A stretch of DNA of 64,000 nucleotides from Streptomyces cylindrosporus (lineage in GTDB: Bacteria; Actinomycetota; Actinomycetes; Streptomycetales; Streptomycetaceae), in contig NZ_JALDAY010000004.1 of the NCBI RefSeq assembly GCF_022698165.1, positions 434,001 through 498,000 on the forward strand, given 5' to 3'. A program made the translations under genes and the position numbers. The notes beneath the pieces were generated by a model, which saw only the letters and a list, made by a program, of their open reading frames with translations, did not search any database and was not told where the DNA came from. Below, piece after piece: positions 17,242-25,493 of the stretch. How positions within the stretch are numbered: the first letter of the stretch is position 1; every line of letters begins with the position of its first letter.

Positions 17242-18237
17242 ATGGCAACCCGTGCCGTCGCCCGTCGTCAGTCCGCCACCGGCGAGACCGACACGGCAAG
17301 CAGTGTTCGCGCACATGGCGGCGAGATCGCAGACCGCGACCTGGTCGGCATGTACCTCGACGAGATAGCGCGCACACCGCTGCTCGACGCCGCCAAGGAG
17401 GTCGAGCTGTCCCAGATCATCGAGGCGGGTGTGTTCGCGCGACAGGTTCTCGACGGATACGAGGAGTCCAAGGCCGACGCCTCCCGCGAGGAGCTGGAGG
17501 CCCTGGTGGCCGACGGCGAGCGGGCGAAGGACGTCTTCATCCGCTCCAACCTCCGCCTGGTCGTGGCCGTGGCCCGCCGCTACCCCCGCAGCGGCCTGCC
17601 CCTGCTCGACCTGATCCAGGAGGGGAACGCCGGCCTGGTGCGCGCTGTCGAGAAGTTCGACTACCGCAAGGGCTTCAAGTTCTCGACGTACGCGACCTGG
17701 TGGATCCGTCAGGCCATCACCCGCTCCATCGCCGACCAGTCCCGCACCATCCGCCTCCCCGTCCACCTGGTCGAGGAGCTGGGCCGGATCCGCCGCGTGC
17801 AGCGCGAGTTCAACCGCGAGCACGGGCGCGACCCGGAGCCCGCGGAGATAGCGGCGGAGCTGGGCTCCAACGCGGACCGCGTGACCGACGTCCTGGACTG
17901 GGCCCGCGACCCGGTCTCGCTGAACATGTCGGTGGACGACGACGGCGACACCCAGTTCGGCGACCTCCTGGAGGACACGTCGGCGGTCTCGCCCGAGCAG
18001 TCGGTCCTCACCCTCCTGCGCAGCGAGGAACTGGACCACCTGATCGGCCGCCTGGACCCGCGCACGGCCTCCATCATCAAGATGCGGTACGGCATCGAGG
18101 ACGGCCGCGAGCGCACGCTGACCGAGGTCGGCAAGGAACACGGCCTGACGCGCGAGCGCATCCGCCAGATCGAGAAGCACGCCCTGCTGGAACTGAAGAA
18201 GCTGGCCCGGGACACGGGCTTCGAGGCAGCGGCGTAG
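17242..18237 (+). CDS. hrdD: RNA polymerase group 2 sigma factor HrdD
   Basis: 331 residues. The order is region 1.2 (GGEIADRDLVGMYLDEIARTPLL), 2.1-2.4 (FIRSNLRLVVAVARRYPRSGLPLLDLIQEGNAGLVRAVEKFDYRKGFKFSTYATWWIRQAITRSIADQSRTIRLPVHLVE), region 3, and 4.2 (TLTEVGKEHGLTRERIRQIEKHALLELKKLA). No long region 1.1 is present, so it is a non-essential sigma-70 paralogue rather than HrdB. Its N-terminus (MATRAVARRQSATGE) and length match HrdD as I recall it. AAGGGAG precedes the ATG. The upstream gap holds a GGGAATTCTGTCCGGATTCC palindrome-like stretch and a GTCGTT element that might be an ECF-sigma promoter, unproven. Confidence 0.88.
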   Translation: MATRAVARRQSATGETDTASSVRAHGGEIADRDLVGMYLDEIARTPLLDAAKEVELSQIIEAGVFARQVLDGYEESKADASREELEALVADGERAKDVFIRSNLRLVVAVARRYPRSGLPLLDLIQEGNAGLVRAVEKFDYRKGFKFSTYATWWIRQAITRSIADQSRTIRLPVHLVEELGRIRRVQREFNREHGRDPEPAEIAAELGSNADRVTDVLDWARDPVSLNMSVDDDGDTQFGDLLEDTSAVSPEQSVLTLLRSEELDHLIGRLDPRTASIIKMRYGIEDGRERTLTEVGKEHGLTRERIRQIEKHALLELKKLARDTGFEAAA

Positions 18238-18318
18238 GACGGACAGCCCGGGCCCGGCGGCCGGACGGCTTGCGCGCGGGGGTGCGTGCGGGTCGGCTGG
18301 TGCCGGGTGGTGGGCGGC

Positions 18319-18515
18319 CACCGGGTGGTGTGTGGCGGTCGGCAGGCACCGGGTGATGTGTGGCGGTCGGCGGGCATCGGGTGGTGTGGCGGTCGGTGGG
18401 CACCGGTTGGTGTGCGGCGATCGGCGGGCACCGGTTGGTGTGCGGCGGTCGGTGACCATCGGTTGGTGACCATCGGTTGGTGTGCGGCGGTCGGTGACCA
18501 TCGGGTGGTGTGTGA
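18319..18515. repeat. 28-bp tandem array downstream of hrdD
   Basis: Units resemble CACCGGTTGGTGTGCGGCGG followed by TCGGTGAC. Starts are at 18319, 18347, 18375 (26 bp), 18401, 18429, a 14-bp half unit at 18457, 18471 and 18499 (decaying). The unit is not a multiple of three, so coding is unlikely. It lies in the 725-bp gap between hrdD and the next tetR gene. Confidence 0.85.
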
Positions 18516-18814
18516 CGGCTGGTGTTTGACGGTCGGTGTGTGACGCTGGTGTGTGCCGGCCGTGGATATCCGACCTCGAACTCGGCCGCGACCGCGTACG
18601 CCGGGTGGCGGAAGACCGCGCAAACAATGGCGGTGTTACGCCGCTTCAACTCTTGGGGGCATGGGAAAAAGACTTCAGGGCACAGGAGTTCGGGAACCCG
18701 CGAAGACCAGCCCTCCACCAGAGCCAAGTCCCGACGCACAACCCCCCCCGGCGCCGGGACTCTCCCTGAGCCGGGCTCCGGCGCCCCTCCCCCCGGGCGC
18801 TGGGGCCCGGCTCT

Positions 18815-18855
18815 CTTTGGTGGGGGTGATGTCGCTTTGGTGGGGGGTGATGTCG
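18815..18855. repeat. Two adjacent direct repeats upstream of a tetR gene
   Basis: CTTTGGTGGGGGTGATGTCG (18815-18834) is repeated at once with one extra G (18835-18855), about 110 bases before the TetR start. It could be a pair of regulator sites, or simply slippage-prone G-rich DNA. Confidence 0.5.
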
Positions 18856-18962
18856 AGGGTTCTCGCGGGTGCGGGCATGCTGGATGGCGGGGCACCCCGG
18901 ACCTGAACCCCGGGGTGGCCCGCCGGATGGCAGATTGTGCCACATGGGCATAGCCTGACGGT

Positions 18963-19988
18963 GTGAGCAGCTCCACCCCCGCACCCAGAAACCGTGCGTC
19001 CGTTCCCGCGTCGTCCGGCTCGCTCACCGAGCGGCGCAAGGCCGAGACCCGGATGGAGATCGCCCGCGCCGCGGCCGGGCTCTTCGTGAAACAGGGTCTG
19101 CGCGCGACTCGCGCCGAGGACATCGCCCAGGCCGTGGGAATCGCCCCGCGCACGTTCTACCGCTACTTCGCGACCAAGGAAGAGGCCGTCGCCCCGCTCT
19201 ACGCGGCGGGCGCGGAACGCTGGGCGGAGGCGGTGGCGGCGGCCCCGGCCCACCTCTCCGTCCCCGAGGCCCTGGAACACGCGGTCGAGTACACCCTGAC
19301 CCCCGGCGCGGGCGTCTCATCGGCCTCCTGGGAACTGGTCCGCACCCTGATCCGCCTGACCGACACGAGTCCCGCACTGGGGAAGGTGTGGGCGGAGGTG
19401 TGCCGTGGGGCGGAGGGGCGGTTGGGGGAGGTATTGGCTTGGCGGTTGAGGGACGGGCAGGGGCAGGGGGACGGGGACGGGCAGGGACACGGGGACGGGC
19501 AGGGACACGGGGACGGGCAGGGGGACGGGGGCGGGGACGGGCAGGGGGACGGAGGCGATGGGGATGGTCACGGTGGTGAGGGCGAGGGGGGCCCGGCCGG
19601 CCGTGGCGGGGGTGAAGGCGACGGCGTCGGGGGCGGCGTTGGCGTTGGCGGGGGCGATGCCCGCTCCGGTGGTGGCGGTGACTCCGCTGGTGGTGGCGGC
19701 TTGATCGGTCGTGGCGGTGCCTCCGCTGGTGGCGCCGGTTCGGGCGGTGGCGGCCGTGCCTCCTCGGGCGGTGATGACAACGTTGCTGTGGCCTCCGCGC
19801 TGTCCCCCTCCTTGCGTTTCGCCGCCGCCGTGGCCGGTGCCGCGGTACGCGTGGCCGTGGAGCGCTGGGCCGCCGGCGAGGCGCCGGCCCGGGGTCCCGA
19901 GGGGCCGGGGGCACTGGCGCTGCGGAACTTGGCGGCGCTGAGGAGTTTTCCGTGGGAGGAGTTGGCGGGGGAGACGGGCGGGGGGTGA
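18963..19988 (+). CDS. TetR-family regulator with large Gly/Asp-rich insertion (SCO3201-like)
   Basis: 341 residues from GTG 18963. The N-terminal TetR HTH is TRMEIARAAAGLFVKQGLRATRAEDIAQAVGIAPRTFYRYFATKEEAVAPLY (about 25-80). A helical ligand domain follows to about 165. Residues about 165-275 are then a low-complexity segment of GQGDGDGQGHGDG-type and GGGVGVGGG-type repeats. The ligand-domain fold resumes at LSPSLRFAAAVAGAAVRVAVERW. Ordinary TetR proteins are 190-230 residues, so the insertion accounts for the extra length. It lies downstream of hrdD, the place of S. coelicolor SCO3201 as I recall it. Confidence 0.88.
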   Translation: MSSSTPAPRNRASVPASSGSLTERRKAETRMEIARAAAGLFVKQGLRATRAEDIAQAVGIAPRTFYRYFATKEEAVAPLYAAGAERWAEAVAAAPAHLSVPEALEHAVEYTLTPGAGVSSASWELVRTLIRLTDTSPALGKVWAEVCRGAEGRLGEVLAWRLRDGQGQGDGDGQGHGDGQGHGDGQGDGGGDGQGDGGDGDGHGGEGEGGPAGRGGGEGDGVGGGVGVGGGDARSGGGGDSAGGGGLIGRGGASAGGAGSGGGGRASSGGDDNVAVASALSPSLRFAAAVAGAAVRVAVERWAAGEAPARGPEGPGALALRNLAALRSFPWEELAGETGGG

Positions 19989-20042
19989 GGCAGGGCTGGC
20001 CGGGGTCGGCGTTGGGCCACATGACGTCGAGCCAGGTGGGCG

Positions 20043-20106
20043 TTGCACCGGGCGAGCCTTGGACCGGGCGAGCTTTGGACCGGGCGGACCTTGGACCGGG
20101 CGGTAG
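20043..20106. repeat. 16-bp tandem repeat, four copies
   Basis: TTGGACCGGGCGAGCT-like units start at 20043 (TTGCACC variant), 20059, 20075 and 20091. They lie in the convergent gap between the TetR gene (ends 19988) and the WYL regulator (ends 20420). Confidence 0.85.
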
Positions 20107-20165
20107 TGCCCGGCACCACGTCAGGCCGACCGCCCGCACCGCCCTCGGCTCTGAGCAGCCGGCAT

Positions 20166-20419
20166 CCAGCCCACCGGCGTCGGCGGGCCCCCTGCTGTTC
20201 CTGTCCAGTTCCCCGGCGCCCGTGCACCCTTGCCGTTCCCGTTCAGCCCACCGGCGTCGGCGGGACTCCGCTGTTCCTGTTCAGTCCCCCGGCGCCCGTG
20301 CGCCCTCGCCGTTCCTGTTCAGCCCACCGGCGTCCGCCCCCACCATTCGTGTTCAGTTCCCCGCAGTCCGCGTCCGCGTCCGCGTTCGCGTCGGCGTCGG
20401 CGCCGCCGCCCCGCCTGCT
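20166..20419. repeat. Degenerate GC-rich repeat block in convergent spacer
   Basis: The segment repeats blocks beginning CCCACCGGCGTCGGCGG and GTTCCTGTTCAGT(T)CCCCGGCG about every 80 bases, with a short GTCCGC microsatellite at 20366-20400. No plausible gene is seen. Together with the 16-bp array it fills the space between two convergent genes, where decay of repeats carries little cost. Confidence 0.6.
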
Positions 20420-21409
20420 TCAGTTCCCCGGCGTCCGCGCCCCTGCCACCCCCGCCGCCCGCGTCAAACGGCCCCCCAACTCCCGTACACAATCCACGAG
20501 TTCCTCAGGCTCCTGAACCGTGAACTCGAACCCCAGCAGGGCCAGCCGGAGCGCCGTCCACTCCACCGCGTCGCCGACCGTCGCCCGCAGCCGGCACGAC
20601 CCGGCGTCCAGTGGCTCCGGCGTGCCCAGCCACTTCGGGAGGCGCCCGGCGACCTCCGGCGCGGGCGCGGCGAAGGTGACCTCGAAGTCGTAGGACTCCT
20701 GATGCCGCTGCATGGACCGCCGCAGATACTCGGCCGCACTCCCCGTCGGCAACTCCCGCGGCACGAACCGCGCCCCCGTGGCGAACGGCTCGCTCACCCG
20801 GTCGACCCGGAACGTCCGCCAGTCGGCCCGGTCGAGGTCGTACGCGACGAGGTACCACCGCCGCCCGGTCGAGACCAGCCGGTACGGCTCCGTCACGCGC
20901 CGCGACTCGGTCCCGTCCCCCGCGCGGTACGCGAACCGCAGCCGCTCCCGCCCCGCCACCGTCGAGGCCATCACGGTCAGCGTCTCGGGCGCGATGCTCG
21001 CCCCGTCCCCACTGGTCAGCGGCGTGGTCGCGGCCTGGAGCGTGGAGACGCGGTGCCGCAGCCGGGAGGGCAGCACCTGTTCCAGCTTGGCGAGGGCCCG
21101 TACGGACGCCTCGTCCACCCCTTCGAGCGCGTGCCCCGCGCCGGCCCGCAGCCCGACCGCGATGGCCACCGCCTCCTCGTCGTCGAGCACGAGCGGCGGC
21201 ATCGCCTTGCCGGCCACGAGCCGGTAGCCGCCTTCCGCGCCCAGCGTGGCCTGCACGGGATAGCCCAGCTCACGCAGTCGGTCGATGTCGCGCCGGACCG
21301 TGCGCCGGGAGACCCCGAGCCGCTCGGCGAGCTCGCCGCCGGGCCATTCGCGGGGCGTCTGGAGGAGGGAGAGGAGCGTCAGGAGCCGTGCCGGGGTGTC
21401 CGTCGTCAT
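20420..21409 (-). CDS. WYL-domain (YafY-type) HTH transcriptional regulator
   Basis: 329 residues. The N-terminal DeoR-like winged helix is RLLTLLSLLQTPREWPGGELAERLGVSRRTVRRDIDRLRELGYPVQA. The WYL ligand-binding domain (about 140-225) contains RRVTEPYRLVSTGRRWYLVAYDLDRADWRTFRVDRV; the W-Y-L triplet is in RRWYLVAYD. A WCX C-terminal domain (FEVTFAAPAPEVAGRLP) ends the protein. Such proteins regulate adjacent genes in response to small ligands or nucleic acid. It is divergent from an MFS exporter with a 62-base gap holding an ACGATC-N11-GATCGT palindrome, the probable operator. Confidence 0.93.
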   Translation of the reverse strand: MTTDTPARLLTLLSLLQTPREWPGGELAERLGVSRRTVRRDIDRLRELGYPVQATLGAEGGYRLVAGKAMPPLVLDDEEAVAIAVGLRAGAGHALEGVDEASVRALAKLEQVLPSRLRHRVSTLQAATTPLTSGDGASIAPETLTVMASTVAGRERLRFAYRAGDGTESRRVTEPYRLVSTGRRWYLVAYDLDRADWRTFRVDRVSEPFATGARFVPRELPTGSAAEYLRRSMQRHQESYDFEVTFAAPAPEVAGRLPKWLGTPEPLDAGSCRLRATVGDAVEWTALRLALLGFEFTVQEPEELVDCVRELGGRLTRAAGVAGARTPGN

Positions 21410-21437
21410 GAGTTCGAGGATGCCGTAGAACTAGGAC

Positions 21438-21460
21438 ACGATCTGACCTATTGGGATCGT
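21438..21460. promoter_or_regulatory. Operator candidate in WYL/MFS divergent promoter
   Basis: ACGATC (21438-21443) and GATCGT (21455-21460) are exact inverted arms with an 11-bp spacer. They lie 12 bases upstream of the MFS start and 28 bases from the WYL start. Binding by the WYL regulator would block both promoters. Confidence 0.5.
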
Positions 21461-21471
21461 AGCTTCAATGC

Positions 21472-23058
21472 ATGACCTCCTCCGAAACATCTGAGCTCGG
21501 TAAGCTCGGTAAGGCTGACGCGGTTGCCACAGCCGACGTGGCGGACCGCCGCCGCTGGTTCGCTCTCGCGATCGTGATGACCGCGGCCTTCATGGACCTC
21601 GTCGACGTCACGATCGTCAACATCGCCATCCCGTCGATCCAGCAGGACGCGGGTGCCTCCTTCAGCCAGATCCAGTGGATAACGGCGGGTTATGCGCTGG
21701 CCTTCGCCGCCGGGCTGATCACGGGCGGTCGCCTCGGCGACATCCACGGCCGAAAGCGACTCTTCCTCGTCGGCATCGGCGGTTTCACGATAGCGTCGGC
21801 GCTGTGCGGCCTGGCCGCGAACCCGGAGATGCTGGTCGCCTCCCGCATCCTGCAGGGCGGCATGGCGGCGATGATGGTGCCGCAGGTCCTCGCCATCGTG
21901 CACGCGACCTTCCCGGCGCACGAACGCGGCAAGGTGTTCGGCCTGTTCGGCGCGGTCGTCGGCCTCGGCGCGGTCACGGGCCCGCTGCTCGGCGCCCTGC
22001 TGACGGAGTGGAACCTGTTCGGCCTGGAATGGCGTCCGATCTTCCTCATCAACCTCCCTGTCGGTGTCGCGGGCCTGCTCCTCGGCAGCCGCTTCATCTC
22101 GGAGTCCAGGGCGCCGCGGGCGCTGAAGCTGGACCTGGTGGGCGTGGCACTGGTGACGCTCGGTCTGCTGATGCTGCTGTACCCGCTCACACGCGGCCGC
22201 GAGCTGGGCTGGCCGCTGTGGGGGTACGTCTCGATGGCTGGTGCGGTGGTGGTCTTCGGAGCGCTGGTGGCATACGAGAAACGGAAGGCCGCGCGGGACG
22301 GTTCCCCGCTGATCGAGCTGTCCCTCTTCCGGGTGAAGAGCTTCGCGGCGGGCATCGCCGTACAGACCGTCTTCGGCGTCGCGCTCGGCGTGTTCTTCCT
22401 GGTCTGGACCCTGTACATGCAGATCGGCCTGGGCTGGAGCCCCCTGCGCGCCGGCCTGACGGGCGTCCCCTTCTCAATCGCGGTCTCCACGGCGGCGGGC
22501 CTGTCCGTTCAGCAACTGGTACCGCGCTTCGGCCGCAGGGTCCTCCAGGCGGGCGCCCTGCTGATGGCGACGGGCGTACTCCTCTACATCTGGGAGTCCG
22601 ACCGCTACGGGCTCGGGATCGCCTCCTGGCAGATGGCCCTGCCCCTGGTCGTGATGGGCGTGGGCATGGGCCTGATCGTCGCCCCGCTGACGGACGCGAT
22701 CCTTTCGGACGTCCCACGCGAACACGCGGGCTCGGCATCGGGCCTCATCAACACGGTGCAGCAGATGGGCAACGCGCTGGGGCTGGGCCTGGTCTCGGTG
22801 GTCTTCTTCGGCGAGATCGACGACCGCCTGACACCGACCGAGGTGGGACCGGCGTTCGTGAACGGCTTCCAGCACGCGCTGGGTTGGGTGGCGGTCGTGA
22901 TGGGCGCGATCTTCGCGCTGATGTTCGCGTTGCCGGGGCGGGCGGCACGGCATCCCGAGGGGGGCGTACAGGAGCCGGGGACGGCGGCCGGTGAGGGGGT
23001 GCACCACGGCGCGGACGTCACCACGGCGCGTGAGACCGCGCCCATGTCGAGCGTCTGA
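21472..23058 (+). CDS. MFS drug exporter, DHA2 family
   Basis: 528 residues, 14 TM layout. The first helix ends MDLVDVTIVNIAIPSIQQD (DHA2 motif D1). GGRLGDIHGRKRLFLVG is the A-loop and GAVVGLGAVTGPLLGALL is motif C. Later helices run to about residue 490, then a polar tail. No clear ribosome-binding site precedes the ATG, so the mRNA may be leaderless. It probably expels a toxic compound and is controlled by the divergent WYL regulator. A second DHA2 exporter (13438-14979) is only distantly similar. Confidence 0.93.
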   Translation: MTSSETSELGKLGKADAVATADVADRRRWFALAIVMTAAFMDLVDVTIVNIAIPSIQQDAGASFSQIQWITAGYALAFAAGLITGGRLGDIHGRKRLFLVGIGGFTIASALCGLAANPEMLVASRILQGGMAAMMVPQVLAIVHATFPAHERGKVFGLFGAVVGLGAVTGPLLGALLTEWNLFGLEWRPIFLINLPVGVAGLLLGSRFISESRAPRALKLDLVGVALVTLGLLMLLYPLTRGRELGWPLWGYVSMAGAVVVFGALVAYEKRKAARDGSPLIELSLFRVKSFAAGIAVQTVFGVALGVFFLVWTLYMQIGLGWSPLRAGLTGVPFSIAVSTAAGLSVQQLVPRFGRRVLQAGALLMATGVLLYIWESDRYGLGIASWQMALPLVVMGVGMGLIVAPLTDAILSDVPREHAGSASGLINTVQQMGNALGLGLVSVVFFGEIDDRLTPTEVGPAFVNGFQHALGWVAVVMGAIFALMFALPGRAARHPEGGVQEPGTAAGEGVHHGADVTTARETAPMSSV

Positions 23059-23069
23059 CGCAGCGAACA

Positions 23070-23100
23070 CCCGTCCGCCCCCGGTTCGGAGGCGGGCGGG
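23070..23100 (+). terminator. Hairpin terminator after MFS gene
   Basis: CCCGTCCGCC and GGCGGGCGGG pair over 10 bp with one G-T wobble around an 11-base loop, 11 bases after the MFS stop. It separates the exporter from the peptide gene downstream. Confidence 0.65.
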
Positions 23101-23150
23101 GCCTGGTCGGTGCTGCTAGTCTGAGGTGATCCCTGTCCCGGGGATTTCTC

Positions 23151-23197
23151 GGAACTCCTGGAACTCGCAACTCCTGGAACTTGGAACCCCTGGAAGC
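23151..23197 (+). repeat. GGAAC-type leader repeats upstream of the FxS-like peptide gene
   Basis: GGAACTCCT, GGAACTCGC, AACTCCT, GGAACTT, GGAACCCCT and GGAAG follow each other without gaps directly before the peptide start. Upstream TAGTCT (23117-23122) could be a -10 element, placing the repeats in the 5' leader. Function is unknown. Confidence 0.5.
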
Positions 23198-23207
23198 GGC
23201 GGACGTC

Positions 23208-23408
23208 ATGGCAACGAGGCCACAGGCCACCCCATCAGAGGCGGCGGCGCCGCAAGCGGCTCAGTCCAACTGGCTTCCCGCTCTCTCCCGGCTGTCCCTC
23301 GGCGAGATCGCCGCCCTCGACAGCACGGAACTCGAGCCCTCCGTCGAACACTTGCGGCGGCGCGTCAACAGACCGCTCAGCACCGTCGCGGGGAGCTCCG
23401 GCAGCTAG
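23208..23408 (+). CDS. FxSxx-COOH-family peptide precursor, variant core (fxsA-like)
   Basis: 66 residues from ATG 23208 (GGCGG upstream; a TTG 27 bases earlier is an alternative). After a low-complexity start comes WLPALSRLSLGEIAALDSTELEPSVEHLRRRV. This matches the leader pattern L-x-L-x-x-L-S-L-x-E-L-x-x-L-D remembered for the FxSxx-COOH precursor family of actinobacterial RiPP systems. The protein ends VAGSSGS, so the last five residues are GSSGS: Ser at -3 is kept but the -5 Phe is Gly. It precedes the HExxH hydroxylase-like gene by 80 bases on the same strand, fitting a precursor/maturase pair. Start and family assignment are by eye. Confidence 0.75.
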   Translation: MATRPQATPSEAAAPQAAQSNWLPALSRLSLGEIAALDSTELEPSVEHLRRRVNRPLSTVAGSSGS

Positions 23409-23488
23409 GGGCCGTAAGCCCTGTGCCCGGACTCCCGGGTAGCGATTAGGGTGCACCGCACGTCTCTTAGCCCGAACGGGGAAACGTC

Positions 23489-25462
23489 GTGCCGATGCGC
23501 CTTCACCACCTCTCCGACTCCGCCCTGCGGTCGTTGCTGTCCACCACCGAGGACGAGCACGCCGTCGCCGAACTGCTCGACGCCGAAGTCAGCCGCCGAC
23601 TGCTGCTGTTGCGTGCGGTCCTGGATGCCGCGAGCGACTTTCCCGAGGCCGAGTCCGGTGGCGTACGTGAGGCCTGGCGGCTGCTGGAGGACGCGGAGAA
23701 GCTGGAGCCGGCGGGGTTCCGGGCGGCGCTGCTCGATCCGCAGGTGGGGCTCTGGGCGGCGGGGTTGTTCCGGCGGCTGTCGCGGGAGGCGGAGGCGTCG
23801 GATGACGTCGGGTCAGATGACGTCGGGTCGGGTGACGTCGTGGCGGATGAGCCGTCGCTCCAGGCCGAGTTGGGATTTCTGAGCCTTCTCGCCGTCTCGG
23901 TCTCCGTCGCCGCGGGCGCCGATTTCCGGGTCCGTGTGCCGGTCCAGGACGGCGCGGTGTTTCTGCCGGGGCTCGGGCGGGCGCACGTCGGGGGCGGGGC
24001 GTGGGGCTGGGCCGAGGTGTGGGGACGTGACGGGGTGGTGACCGTGACCTCGGACAGTACGGCTCAGACGGACAGCGCGGCGGAGACGGGCAGTACGGCG
24101 GAGACGGGCAGTACGGCGGAGACGGGCAGTGCCGCTGAGGTGGGCGGCCCGGCGTACGCACCCTCTGCTTCCATGACTTCCACGACGGTCACGCTTCCCG
24201 CCGATCCGGAGGGCGACGCGCCCGGCTGGCAGGGACTGCGCCGGCTCCGCAGCGTGCACGCCGGCGCCGCGCTCACGGTCACCCTGGACGACCTCGGTCC
24301 GTGTCCGGCGGTGCCCGGGCTGGCGGGGGCCGGGCGGTTGACGGCCGAGCGGTTCGCCGCCTGGCAGGAGCGGTTCGACGAGATGTGGCGGGTCCTGGTC
24401 ACCGACCATCCGGCTGCCGCGCGCGCTCTGTCGACCGGTCTGATGTCGGTCGTCCCGCTGCCGCGCGGCGAACGGCTGCGGGCCCGCGCCGCCTCGTCGA
24501 GCGACGCGTTCGGGTGTGTGCTGCTGTCCGAGCCGGACGACGACATCGACGTGCGGTCGGCCCAGCTCGGTGTCGCCCTGGTCCACGAGTTCCGGCACAC
24601 GCTGCTGAACGGGCTGATCTTCCTCATGCCGCTGTTCGAGGAGTGCGTGGAACTCTTTCACGCCCCCTGGCGCGACGATCCTCGCCCGCTCGGGGGGCTT
24701 GTGCACGGGGCGTACGCCTTCTCGGGGGTCGCGCACTACTGGCGCACGCGCGGCTCGGAGGGGCTCGCGGGCTTCGAGTTCGCGCTGTGGCGCGACGCGG
24801 TGCACGCGGTGCTCGAGACGCTGCGCACCCACTCCGCGCTGACACCCCTGGGGCGCGCGCTGGTCACGACGCTGGACGAGCAGACGGCACCGTGGCGCGA
24901 CGACCGGGTGGAGCCGGACGTAGAACACCTGGCGCTTCTCGCCGCCGCCCACCACCGAGCCGCCTGGCGCGCCCACCACCTGCACCCGCTCCCGGCGCAC
25001 GCGGAGGAGTTGGCGCGGGCGTGGCAGGCGAGCGCGGGGCGCGCAAATCCATACGCGCGCCCTCGAGTTCCGGCTGCGCGCCCCCACCTCCGCACCGATC
25101 CCGCGGCCTGCCGCCTCGACGCCCTGGCCCTGCTCGCGCGACTCAGCATCATCGCGCCGCGGGAATTCGAGGAACTGCGCGCCGAGGAGGATCCGGGCAG
25201 GCGGGTGCCCGGAGTCGGACCCGCCGATGTCGCCCTCGTGGCAGGGGACGCCGAGGCCGCGGTCAAGCTCTACGCCGACGAGCTCACCGGCGCCGATGCG
25301 AGACCCGCGGCCTGGGCGGGCCTCGGCCTCGCGCTGACCGAGCGCGGCGAGACGGCCGCGGGTGCGGCCCTCACCGAACAGCCCGAAGTGGCCCTGGCGG
25401 TCAGCCGGTTGCTGTCCACCCCGGCGGATCCGGTGGCCCTGGCACGGTGGCTGGCGCTCTAG
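23489..25462 (+). CDS. HExxH-motif putative peptide-modifying protein (aKG-HExxH beta-hydroxylase-like)
   Basis: 657 residues from GTG 23489 (GGGGAAA upstream). The signature is LVHEFRHTLLNGLIFLMPLFEECVELFHAPWRDDPRPLGGLVHGAYAFSGVAHYW. HExxH is H366-E367-x-x-H370, with H391 and H406 as candidate third metal ligands. This pattern fits the HEXXH peptide-modification family found with FxSxx-COOH precursors, some members of which are 2-oxoglutarate-dependent peptide beta-hydroxylases. There is no CxxxCxxC, so it is not a radical SAM fusion. Residues about 197-214 are a 6-residue (STAETG) repeat. The C-terminus is helical, TPR-like. It converges with the vWA/NB-ARC/TPR gene. Confidence 0.83.
   Translation: MPMRLHHLSDSALRSLLSTTEDEHAVAELLDAEVSRRLLLLRAVLDAASDFPEAESGGVREAWRLLEDAEKLEPAGFRAALLDPQVGLWAAGLFRRLSREAEASDDVGSDDVGSGDVVADEPSLQAELGFLSLLAVSVSVAAGADFRVRVPVQDGAVFLPGLGRAHVGGGAWGWAEVWGRDGVVTVTSDSTAQTDSAAETGSTAETGSTAETGSAAEVGGPAYAPSASMTSTTVTLPADPEGDAPGWQGLRRLRSVHAGAALTVTLDDLGPCPAVPGLAGAGRLTAERFAAWQERFDEMWRVLVTDHPAAARALSTGLMSVVPLPRGERLRARAASSSDAFGCVLLSEPDDDIDVRSAQLGVALVHEFRHTLLNGLIFLMPLFEECVELFHAPWRDDPRPLGGLVHGAYAFSGVAHYWRTRGSEGLAGFEFALWRDAVHAVLETLRTHSALTPLGRALVTTLDEQTAPWRDDRVEPDVEHLALLAAAHHRAAWRAHHLHPLPAHAEELARAWQASAGRANPYARPRVPAARPHLRTDPAACRLDALALLARLSIIAPREFEELRAEEDPGRRVPGVGPADVALVAGDAEAAVKLYADELTGADARPAAWAGLGLALTERGETAAGAALTEQPEVALAVSRLLSTPADPVALARWLAL
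24077..24130 (+). repeat. 18-bp coding tandem repeat inside HExxH gene
   Basis: Three consecutive copies of (A/G)CGGCGGAGACGGGCAGT start at 24077, 24095 and 24113, encoding (S)TAETG repeats. The repeat keeps frame, so copy-number change would alter linker length without breaking the protein. Confidence 0.85.
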
Positions 25463-25493
25463 GCGCCACCTGCCTGGAAGGGCGCCGAGCCGG

